Positions 1 to 5,546 of a DNA stretch of 6,476 bases are shown in pieces. The notes under the pieces were generated by a model that was not told the DNA's origin, made no database searches, and was given only the letters and a program-made list of their open reading frames with translations. Positions within the stretch are counted from its first letter, which is position 1, and every line of letters begins with the position of its first letter. Source of the stretch: an uncultured Saprospiraceae bacterium (GTDB taxonomy: Bacteria > Bacteroidota > Bacteroidia > Chitinophagales > Saprospiraceae); NCBI GenBank assembly GCA_937864255.1, contig CALMIT010000578.1, positions 1 to 6,476 on the forward strand, given 5' to 3'. Made by a program: the position numbers and the translations under genes.

Positions 1-1710
1 TGTCGTATCACCTGCGGCTTCAATGGCGAAACTATATGAGTAAATATTGAAAAGGTAACTATGATTCGAATAAACATTGTCAATTTGCTTTTCCAACTGT
101 TTCAAACTCGCTGCTCTTTGCAGGCTGTCTGAAAATAACAATTTGACGATCAGCGGGTCTTCCTCCAATACCGAAGTGAGCCGGTCAAATTCCTCTTCGG
201 CGTACGGGTCTTCCCATTTTGCCAGCTCTTTGGCATACTCCAGCCGAGTGACGAGGTCTTTGTCTTCATTATATTTGAACAGCAAAACAGCGGCAAAAGA
301 AGCGAAAAAAACCAGCCAGGTACCCAGCCACACCAATGAAGGCCGCTGCTCGTCTATGTACAAATCAAACAAAAGCAGGTACAAAGACGCCACCATAATG
401 ATGCGGGTAAATGGAAGTCCCAGATCTGTCAGCAGCATCACAGGGACGGCGATGAGCAGTGACGACAGCAGCGACAATAAGCGGAGTCTTTTGGAAAGCC
501 CGATTTTTTGAATCGTGAGCATCATCCTGTGGCTAAAAAGGAAAAGCGCAAACATCAAAAAGATGACTCCGAAAATGGACAGAATGCTATACACATCCAA
601 CTGAAAAACATTGTCAAAATCGAAGGTGATGCCCGAATCCATGACCAGGCTTTTAAATACGCTGGTCACCATCAAAATGCCCAAAACGATTGAAAAATAA
701 TTGAGCGTAGTCAGAAAAAACTGCCAGGGAGTAGAAATATTGACAAACTGTTTGACTTTGAATTCGCGGTGAAAAAACACCATCAACCAAAGCAACAACA
801 GAATATCTATCAACAAATCGCCCAATGAATAATTGAGCACTTTTGTGTTGAAAGTATTATTAAAAATGGCGAGACTGTCAAATTTTTCCGTAAAGTTCCA
901 CTGCAGACTGAATGCGCGCATCAATGCGATGACTGCAATTAAAAAGGCGGCGCCCCACCAGGGGCGGTATTTTTTTACGATAGCTCTGGCGAGTTCGTTC
1001 AGCACCACGGCAAAACACAAAAAACTAATCAGGTAAATGATCAGCAGTGTTTTTTGATGCGGAATATCCTTGAAGCGCCCCGCCGCCGATAGATAAAACA
1101 AGGGCTTTTTCTCCACATAATTTCTGACGGGGAAATCAGTTTTTTCGATAGAAATCTCTACCTCGTGGGGAATTGAGTGGTCAAAAACAAACCAGTTTTC
1201 CAGGTACCGGCTTTCCAGTTTGAAAGCATTTTTGATAGGTATCAAAGCCACCACCATCCTGATGTCTTTGCCGACGGGATCAAAAGGCTGGCTCATGATT
1301 TCGTAATACCCGTTTGAAAGTTTTATCAGCTTGCCTGTTTCTTTTTGATCTTTTGGCAGGGCGGCGATAATTTCTTTCGGAGGGATGACAATATTCTGAT
1401 TCCAGAAAACGAGCGAATCTTCCAGGTAAAAAAGAATGCTGAAAGGTTTTTCAGACAAGCCTTTCAGGTTTTCCAAAAAAGCCAGATCCTGATGATTGTC
1501 TATTTTGCCGGGTTCGAAGGTTTCTACCCAGATGCGCCGCGAGTTGGAGAAAATTTCGGCTATTTCTTTTTCCTGCTTGTGAAGCGAACGCTCGATGTCT
1601 TTTGCATAACCGAGCATATTGGCTTTTTCATGATCACAGCCTTCATAAACGAGGGCAAAAATGAAAAAAACAAAAAAGAGGGTAGTCGCAATGCCAAGCG
1701 GCTTTTTCAT
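1..1710 (-). CDS. N-terminal part of a large multi-pass membrane sensor, probably a histidine kinase (3' end outside window)
   Basis: The frame is open from ATG at 1710 to base 1 (570 codons, no stop), so the gene is cut by the window edge. An in-frame TAA lies five codons upstream of the ATG with no other start between, so this start is firm. Predicted layout: membrane helix about 7-22, an extracytoplasmic domain about 23-220, then eight more helices near 221-239, 251-268, 297-314, 330-352, 374-393, 410-428, 434-451 and 460-478. Basic loops (RAIVKKYR at 242-249, HREFKVK at 314-320, QKIGLSKRLR at 401-410) fit cytoplasmic positions and put residues 480 onward outside. The stretch 489-520 (RLEYAKELAKWEDPYAEEEF followed by a helix ending in EEDPL) resembles a region I know from very large Bacteroidota sensor kinases, where a further helix, HAMP, HisKA and HATPase domains follow. 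Those domains are not visible here, so the kinase call is inference from the family. No domain is recognised in 23-220. The gene is divergent from rnpB. Confidence 0.7.
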   Translation of the reverse strand, partial: MKKPLGIATTLFFVFFIFALVYEGCDHEKANMLGYAKDIERSLHKQEKEIAEIFSNSRRIWVETFEPGKIDNHQDLAFLENLKGLSEKPFSILFYLEDSLVFWNQNIVIPPKEIIAALPKDQKETGKLIKLSNGYYEIMSQPFDPVGKDIRMVVALIPIKNAFKLESRYLENWFVFDHSIPHEVEISIEKTDFPVRNYVEKKPLFYLSAAGRFKDIPHQKTLLIIYLISFLCFAVVLNELARAIVKKYRPWWGAAFLIAVIALMRAFSLQWNFTEKFDSLAIFNNTFNTKVLNYSLGDLLIDILLLLWLMVFFHREFKVKQFVNISTPWQFFLTTLNYFSIVLGILMVTSVFKSLVMDSGITFDFDNVFQLDVYSILSIFGVIFLMFALFLFSHRMMLTIQKIGLSKRLRLLSLLSSLLIAVPVMLLTDLGLPFTRIIMVASLYLLLFDLYIDEQRPSLVWLGTWLVFFASFAAVLLFKYNEDKDLVTRLEYAKELAKWEDPYAEEEFDRLTSVLEEDPLIVKLLFSDSLQRAASLKQLEKQIDNVYSNHSYLFNIYSYSFAIEAAGDTT

Positions 1711-1789
1711 GGATTGTTCAGGATTTTAATTCGTAAGGAGCAGTAAATGAAACTTTTAACACCCTCGAATTGTGCATTAGCAGCTTACC

Positions 1790-1822
1790 TTTGCAAAGTA
1801 AATTTAATTAATGGTAATTTTG
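1790..1822 (+). promoter_or_regulatory. Candidate promoter for rnpB (-33 TTTG, -7 TAATTTTG)
   Basis: TTTG at 1790-1793 is followed after 21 bases by TAATTTTG at 1815-1822, an exact TAnnTTTG box. This is close to the 20-base spacing seen in the promoter at 3956-3987. Transcription would begin near 1829, leaving about 88 bases of leader, including the hairpin at 1864-1907, before the mature RNase P RNA. An additional exact box, TACCTTTG at 1786-1793, lies just upstream but has no -33 partner. Confidence 0.45.
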
Positions 1823-1830
1823 CAAAGGTA
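1823..1830 (-). promoter_or_regulatory. Candidate -7 promoter element for the sensor gene
   Basis: The minus strand reads TACCTTTG followed by CA, an exact match to the Bacteroidota -7 consensus TAnnTTTG. Transcription would start near 1816 and give a leader of roughly 105 bases before the ATG at 1710. No good -33 TTTG lies about 20 bases upstream. A second, imperfect box (TTACTTTG, 1800-1793) lies downstream, with TTTG at 1826-1823 placed 22 bases before it, so the true start could be either. The element is one arm of the inverted repeat at 1786-1830. Confidence 0.45.
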
Positions 1831-1863
1831 TTCATTATAAAAAAGAATATTTGAAAAGAAGGT

Positions 1864-1907
1864 CGCTTTTTACAAAATGCCGGAAAAAGTTTCGGCATTA
1901 AAAAGCG
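1864..1907 (+). other. Long hairpin directly upstream of rnpB
   Basis: An outer stem of 8 bp (CGCTTTTT at 1864-1871 with AAAAAGCG at 1900-1907) and an inner stem of 10 bp (1876-1885 with 1890-1899, one G-U pair) are separated by a four-base one-sided bulge and closed by the loop AAAG. It ends about 10 bases before helix P1 of RNase P RNA. There is no U-run directly after it on the plus strand, so it does not look like a terminator for that strand. If the promoter at 1790-1822 is used, the hairpin lies in the transcribed leader and could be a processing signal. That role is inference. Confidence 0.5.
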
Positions 1908-1917
1908 CGTAAGAAAA

Positions 1918-2355
1918 GCATTGCAGACCGCTCTATCGCGGTTTCGCTCTGGCGAAAATGAGGAAAGTCCGGACAACGCAGAGCACCACACCAGTTAATG
2001 GCTGGGGCTGTTTTTAGAAATGAAAACGGTACAGAAAGTGTCACAGAGACTATACTTCCGCGGGCTTAGGCGCGCGGTAAAGGTGAAAACGTGCGGTAAG
2101 AGCGCACGGTTCGCGCAGGCAACTGTGCGGGCGGACAAACCTTGTGGGTTGAAATGCCATATATATCACGGTTTTTTCTTTCGGCTTTTCGGAGTCGCGA
2201 GAAAAAATTAGGCTGCTCGTTTAATTCTGTTTTCTTTTGAAAACGGGGCCGTGAAGGGTAGGCAGATAGATTTTTCCGATGACGGAAAAACTAGATAAAT
2301 GATAGAGACTCCGATTTTTCGGCAGCACAAAATCCGGCTTACAGGTTTGCAATGC
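1918..2355 (+). ncRNA. rnpB: RNase P RNA (catalytic subunit of ribonuclease P)
   Basis: This is the RNA catalyst that, with the RnpA protein, removes 5' leaders from tRNA precursors. Hallmarks in order: GAGGAAAGTCCGGAC at 1960-1974 (the 5' strand of the P4 core), the sequence GTGCGGTAAGAGCGCAC at 2091-2107 preceded by AGGTGAAA, GGGTAGGC at 2256-2263 (the P15 region, whose GGU contacts tRNA 3' CCA in known RNAs), AGATAAATGAT at 2293-2303, and ACAAAATCCGGCTTAC at 2327-2342 (the 3' strand of P4). Helix P1 fixes both ends: 1918-1929 pairs with 2344-2355 in 12 consecutive pairs, one of them G-U. A 6-bp hairpin (TTTCGC/GCGAAA) at 1942-1957 sits just before the core. The order and total length of about 438 bases suit a type A bacterial RNA. 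Apparent short reading frames over this interval are not genes. It is convergent with the outer membrane protein gene and shares a terminator with it. Confidence 0.97.
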
Positions 2356-2368
2356 GTGTTATAAATGC

Positions 2369-2405
2369 AAAAGGGGCGTCGGCTATAGCCGCGCCCCTTT
2401 TGTAC
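2369..2405. terminator. Strong intrinsic terminator, probably bidirectional
   Basis: AAAAGGGGCG at 2369-2378 pairs with CGCCCCTTTT at 2392-2401, and CGGC at 2380-2383 pairs with GCCG at 2388-2391, leaving one bulged T (2379) and the loop TATA. The 14-bp GC-rich stem has a T-run on the 3' side on both strands. It lies 14 bases after the 3' end of rnpB and 31 bases past the stop of the convergent gene, so it can end both transcripts. Confidence 0.9.
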
Positions 2406-2431
2406 TTTTTATTGATTAGCAGGAATAAAAA

Positions 2432-3901
2432 TTAATACCCCGCGTCTTTATTTCCTTTAAAATTGCTTTCGGGTGTTTTTACGTTACCGGGCGCTTCCAT
2501 CTCGGTTTCATTTTTGGCAATTTTAAATTCTACCCGCCGGTTCATCAAACTGGCATTCGCTGTCGGAACGAGGTTTTCTTTTTCACCGCCGTAGTTTAGT
2601 ACCAAATTTTCGCGATTAATGCCATGCGTGCTGACCAGAAAATCAATGGCTGCTTTCGCGCGGTTGTAACTTAACATAGCATTGTATTCTTCCGACGCAG
2701 TCTGGTCGGTGTAGCCCGTTACCAATATCCGTAATCCCGGATTTTCTTTCATCACATAAGCCACATTAGCCAGCGCCGCGTAGTCCGTTTTTCTAAGCTT
2801 GGAGCTGTTCATTTCAAAATGTATCATCGGCAAAAACCAACCGCCTCTGCTGGCAGAGTTGTCGGCGGCTTCGCTAAGTTCGTACTCTCTGAGGCGGGCG
2901 TCTATGAGGTCATTTACTTTCTTTTCGGTCATATATTCGGGCGCCTGGCTTACGCCTTCCGAATTAATCGTGTAGCCCGGAGGCGAAAACGGCTCTTTAT
3001 CTTCATAATCTTTAATGCCGTCGCCGTCGCTGTCGAGGGCTATACCTTTTGCATTCACGGGAGCGCCTTCGGGGGTGTTGTTGTCCTGGTCAAGCATATC
3101 TATCACGCCGTCGTTGTCGGTGTCTGTCAAATCCAATTTCGGACGGGCTTTTAGTTCGGTAATATCGGACATCACAGCGTCCATCGGGTTTACCCAATAA
3201 AGCGGCTCCGTTTTTGAATCCGATTTTCCAAGGTTGAAATTGAGGCGGATATTGCTGTAATGCAGCACATCGCGGAAGGAAGTTCTGTTAAAATTTTTGT
3301 TGTCCCAGGCATCTACCAAGTCGGCTCTGCCGCCGAACACCATACCCGCTTTATGCTCAATGCCGATATTGAATTTCGGAGAAATCTTGAAGGCTATTCC
3401 GGCGCCAAAATCCGCACAGGCGTTCCACTCTGAAGGATATGAGCCTTCGCCGGGCAGTCCTTCGTTATATTCTACTTTGAAATTATTCATACCGAGGCCT
3501 GCGAAGATGTAGATATTTGTTTTCCGGGGTTTGTTGCTCCATTTCAGGTTGTTGAGCGAGGCGACTCCCTGGATTGTTCCGCCCATTAAAGTAGTGGTAT
3601 AATCCGAGATTGGGTGATTGTCATTTCCACCTTTTAAAATGCCGTATTGCAAATCCAGGCGAAGTGAGAAGACATAATCCAAAGCTTTTCTTACATGCAA
3701 ACCGACGGCAAAACTCGGGTCAAAATCAAGGTCGCCGATAGACATAAAATGTCCGGCATTAAGACCCAATTCCCACATATCTTTTTGAGTGCCTGATGCA
3801 GCCGCATTCGCTTCGGCTTCCAGGGGCGAAGGATTTGTCTGAGCAAATATTGCCATCTGGCAACAGAGGAATAGAAAAATAAGAGGCAAATTTTTTTTCA
3901 T
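2432..3901 (-). CDS. OmpA-family outer membrane protein: beta-barrel, TSP3 calcium-type repeats, peptidoglycan-binding domain
   Basis: The 489-residue product starts with a signal peptide (MKKNLPLIFLF..., likely cut after A20 before Q21) without a lipobox. Residues about 42-225 have alternating beta-strand character (e.g. FSLRLDLQYG, NIYIFAGLGMNNF, KFNIGIEHKAGMVFG) and fit a small outer membrane barrel. Residues 257-304 carry thrombospondin type-3-like Asp/Asn-rich repeats (DTDNDGVIDMLDQDNN and DSDGDGIKDYED), which usually bind calcium. Residues about 357-460 are an OmpA C-terminal domain: GYTDQTASEEYN, LSYNRA and MNRRVEF. D399 and R414 sit at the positions that contact diaminopimelate in known OmpA domains. 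A polar tail of about 28 residues ending GNKDAGY follows. The likely role is linking the outer membrane to peptidoglycan. The architecture is like the major OmpA-like proteins of Porphyromonas (Omp40/41). Start ATG at 3901 is preceded by a purine-rich GGAAAGG, and the signal peptide begins right at it. Confidence 0.92.
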   Translation of the reverse strand: MKKNLPLIFLFLCCQMAIFAQTNPSPLEAEANAAASGTQKDMWELGLNAGHFMSIGDLDFDPSFAVGLHVRKALDYVFSLRLDLQYGILKGGNDNHPISDYTTTLMGGTIQGVASLNNLKWSNKPRKTNIYIFAGLGMNNFKVEYNEGLPGEGSYPSEWNACADFGAGIAFKISPKFNIGIEHKAGMVFGGRADLVDAWDNKNFNRTSFRDVLHYSNIRLNFNLGKSDSKTEPLYWVNPMDAVMSDITELKARPKLDLTDTDNDGVIDMLDQDNNTPEGAPVNAKGIALDSDGDGIKDYEDKEPFSPPGYTINSEGVSQAPEYMTEKKVNDLIDARLREYELSEAADNSASRGGWFLPMIHFEMNSSKLRKTDYAALANVAYVMKENPGLRILVTGYTDQTASEEYNAMLSYNRAKAAIDFLVSTHGINRENLVLNYGGEKENLVPTANASLMNRRVEFKIAKNETEMEAPGNVKTPESNFKGNKDAGY

Positions 3902-3955
3902 GGATATGACCTTTCCAAAGCGGTGTTAAAGATTTTTTAAAAGAACCGCCACACA

Positions 3956-3987
3956 CAAATCTATTTTTTAGAAGTACAGCTTACAAA
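3956..3987 (-). promoter_or_regulatory. Bacteroidota-type promoter of the OmpA-family gene
   Basis: On the minus strand TTTG (3987-3984) is followed after exactly 20 bases by TAGATTTG (3963-3956), matching the -33 TTTG and -7 TAnnTTTG consensus of the Bacteroidota housekeeping sigma factor. Transcription would begin near 3948, giving a leader of about 45 bases. This is the best-formed promoter in the window and indicates that the gene is transcribed independently of the dehydrogenase upstream. Confidence 0.75.
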
Positions 3988-4042
3988 TGTTGCTGCACTT
4001 AAATTTTTGAGTGTAGTTTCCCAAATATCATTCTTTTTTGTC

Positions 4043-4067
4043 AAAAAACTAAATGCGCATTGTTTTT
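4043..4067 (-). terminator. Possible weak terminator after the dehydrogenase gene
   Basis: On the minus strand AAAAAC (4067-4062) can pair with GTTTTT (4049-4044), enclosing the partly self-complementary ATGCGCAT, and a T-run follows. The stem is AT-rich and short, so termination here is uncertain. It lies about 47 bases beyond the dehydrogenase stop and before the promoter of the next gene. Nothing else is recognised in the rest of the gap 3902-4113. Confidence 0.3.
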
Positions 4068-4113
4068 AAGAAGTTTATAATTTCCCATTTAACACTATTT
4101 CGTTTTTTGGCTT

Positions 4114-5346
4114 TCAGGACATGAGCTTTTGCAAAGACCGGGTTAGTCCTGTCTCCGATATTCTTTTTCCTGAACCCTCAGTTTTTTGTATTTGTTCGAG
4201 CGCATTGCGAATGATTTCTGAAACGTCGTTGAATATCGCCTGGTCAGTCATTTCCACGTCAGGCTGCATCAGATAAGCAAATACGCGCGCCATCCCGCAG
4301 TTTGCAATAAAATCAGGTATCAGGCTGATTTTGCTGTCCGTGTATTCCGCCGTCGGTCCAAAAAATATTCCGTCGTCCACAAAAGGTACGTTTGCGCCGC
4401 ATGAAATTACTTCCAGCCCTTTTTGTATCATACGCTCCACCTGGTCTCTGCTCACCAGTTTGGAAGCAGCGCCGGGAATGAAAATTTCCGCCCCGACGTC
4501 CCAGATTTTCTCGTTGGTTTCTGCAAAAGAAAGCATATCAGGGCTACTCAGTTTATTGCCCTTTTTATCTGTAAACAATTTTTCAATTTCTCTGAAAGCA
4601 AAACCCTCCGGCTTTATCAAACCGCCTTCGCGATCAATGATGCCCACAATTTTTGCACCCGACTGCGCCAGATAATAGCCCGCCGCCGCCGCCACGTTGC
4701 CCCAGCCTTGAATAATGGTACGCTTGTCGCGAATGTCCTGATTTTTAAAAAGCTGGTAATAATGCTTGACCGATTCGGCTACGCCAAAACCGGTGATCAA
4801 ATCAGCTACGGCAAATTTTTCGGCAGACTGTGGTACGAAGGCCGGGTCTTCCACGATTTTTGCACAGCCGTGTCTCAACTGTCCCACAATCTTTATTTTA
4901 TCGCCTTTGATAGAGTGAAAGTGTCCGTTGACGATACCTTCCTGCGGATGCCAAAGACCGAGATCTTCGGTGATCGGAATGACGTCTTTGAGTTCGTCCA
5001 CGTTTAAATCGCCGCCCGTACCGTAATAATTTTTCAAAATAGGAAAAGCCACTTTGTACCATTTTTTCAACACTTCAAACCGGCGCGGGTCGTTGGGGTC
5101 AAAGTTTATTCCTGATTTTGCGCCGCCGATGTCGGGTCCGCATACCGAAAATTTTATTTCCATTACCTTTGCCAGCGAAGTCACCTCGTCTTTTGTCAGC
5201 CCGAGGCGCATACGTGTGCCGCCGCCGGCAGCGCCGTTGCGGAGCGAATTGATCACAATCCAGCCTTCGGCGCCGGTTTCTTCATCATGCCACTCGAAAG
5301 TAATCTCGGGTTGTTTGTCTTTAAATTTTTGCAATAATTTTTCCAT
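4114..5346 (-). CDS. Glu/Leu/Phe/Val dehydrogenase family protein
   Basis: The 410-residue product is an NAD(P)-dependent amino-acid dehydrogenase, a family that reversibly deaminates an L-amino acid to a 2-oxo acid and ammonia in the cytoplasm. The N-terminal substrate domain has K65 (MEIKFSV), K77 in GGAKSG (74-79) and D113 in GTGGDLNVDE (109-118). These correspond to the two substrate lysines and the catalytic aspartate, and their spacing is close to leucine dehydrogenase (from memory K68, K80, D115). The C-terminal Rossmann domain has GWGNVA (214-219) with D238 at the end of the second strand, which suggests NAD preference. PGAAS (291-295), CGANVPF (316-322) and IPDFIANCGM (343-352) are diverged forms of the family's later motifs. 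Substrate cannot be assigned: overall resemblance is to a Bacteroidota group usually annotated only to family level. Start ATG at 5346 lacks a Shine-Dalgarno sequence but follows an A-rich stretch. It is divergent from the ureohydrolase-like gene. Confidence 0.9.
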   Translation of the reverse strand: MEKLLQKFKDKQPEITFEWHDEETGAEGWIVINSLRNGAAGGGTRMRLGLTKDEVTSLAKVMEIKFSVCGPDIGGAKSGINFDPNDPRRFEVLKKWYKVAFPILKNYYGTGGDLNVDELKDVIPITEDLGLWHPQEGIVNGHFHSIKGDKIKIVGQLRHGCAKIVEDPAFVPQSAEKFAVADLITGFGVAESVKHYYQLFKNQDIRDKRTIIQGWGNVAAAAGYYLAQSGAKIVGIIDREGGLIKPEGFAFREIEKLFTDKKGNKLSSPDMLSFAETNEKIWDVGAEIFIPGAASKLVSRDQVERMIQKGLEVISCGANVPFVDDGIFFGPTAEYTDSKISLIPDFIANCGMARVFAYLMQPDVEMTDQAIFNDVSEIIRNALEQIQKTEGSGKRISETGLTRSLQKLMS

Positions 5347-5392
5347 GTGCGGTTTTATTTTGGTCGGACGATTATTTTAAAAATGAGCGCCG

Positions 5393-5400
5393 CAAAGGTA
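5393..5400 (-). promoter_or_regulatory. Candidate -7 promoter element of the dehydrogenase gene
   Basis: The minus strand reads TACCTTTGC, an exact TAnnTTTG box, 46 bases before the ATG at 5346. Transcription would start near 5386. No TTTG is found about 20 bases upstream, so the -33 half is missing or degenerate. The same extended core TACCTTTGC occurs at both arms of the repeat at 1786-1830. Confidence 0.5.
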
Positions 5401-5520
5401 AAATTTTGAGCGTTTTGCGAATGACCTGCCGGATATGTTTCTAAATTATTTTGGGAATTGTGCTTCGTTCAAAAATGCCCCGGTTTTTGATAATCAGGTT
5501 ATTTCTTCAAACGAATCATT

Positions 5521-5528
5521 TACTTTTG
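5521..5528 (+). promoter_or_regulatory. Candidate -7 promoter element of the ureohydrolase-like gene
   Basis: TACTTTTGC matches TAnnTTTG exactly and lies 18 bases before the ATG at 5547, giving a very short leader of about 12 bases. No -33 TTTG is seen at the usual distance. Its position favours ATG 5547 over the in-frame ATG at 5475, which would lie upstream of this promoter. Confidence 0.45.
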
Positions 5529-5546
5529 CCGAAAACGATTTCGCCT

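Larger units (their letters stand above)
1786..1830. repeat. Perfect 12-bp inverted repeat in the divergent control region
   Basis: TACCTTTGCAAA at 1786-1797 and TTTGCAAAGGTA at 1819-1830 are exact reverse complements separated by 21 bases. Each arm contains the self-complementary octamer TTTGCAAA, and the octamer centres are 29 bases apart. The arms coincide with promoter-like boxes on both strands. The repeat may therefore be two overlapping divergent promoters, an operator for a dimeric regulator, or both. Confidence 0.6.

Noticed and set aside
257..304. The Asp-rich repeats of the outer membrane protein as a DNA repeat or CRISPR-like array (nucleotides about 2990-3133)
   Set aside because: The similarity is at protein level only (TSP3 repeats) and the DNA units are not regularly repeated. 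The start and end given here are residue numbers in the protein.
77..1746. Plus-strand reading frames at 77-511, 508-693, 833-1036 and 1345-1746
   Set aside because: They lie opposite the continuous 570-codon minus-strand sensor frame, have low-complexity or unrecognisable products, and show no starts or promoters of their own.
1785..2211. Reading frames at 1785-1991 (minus) and 2020-2211 (plus)
   Set aside because: They overlap the RNase P RNA and its control region; the conserved RNA core explains the sequence.
2819..3956. Frames at 2819-3154, 3015-3200 and 3297-3512 (plus) and 3759-3956 (minus)
   Set aside because: They are shadows of the OmpA-family gene, whose own frame has a signal peptide and clear domains.
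4331..5380. Plus-strand frames at 4331-4675, 4423-5007 (194 codons) and 5054-5380
   Set aside because: They are opposite the dehydrogenase gene, which carries recognisable catalytic and nucleotide-binding motifs; the antisense products match nothing known to me.
5391..5419. Inverted repeat CGCAAA / TTTGCG around the dehydrogenase promoter box
   Set aside because: Only six bases per arm with a 17-base gap in AT-rich DNA, easily expected by chance.
5470..5489. Small hairpin CAAAAA / TTTTTG between the divergent genes
   Set aside because: The stem is short and AT-rich, and there is no transcript to terminate at this place.
5475..5546. Longer start of the ureohydrolase-like gene at the in-frame ATG 5475
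   Set aside because: It would add 24 residues not typical of the family and would start upstream of the -7 box at 5521-5528; ATG 5547 is preferred, though not proven.
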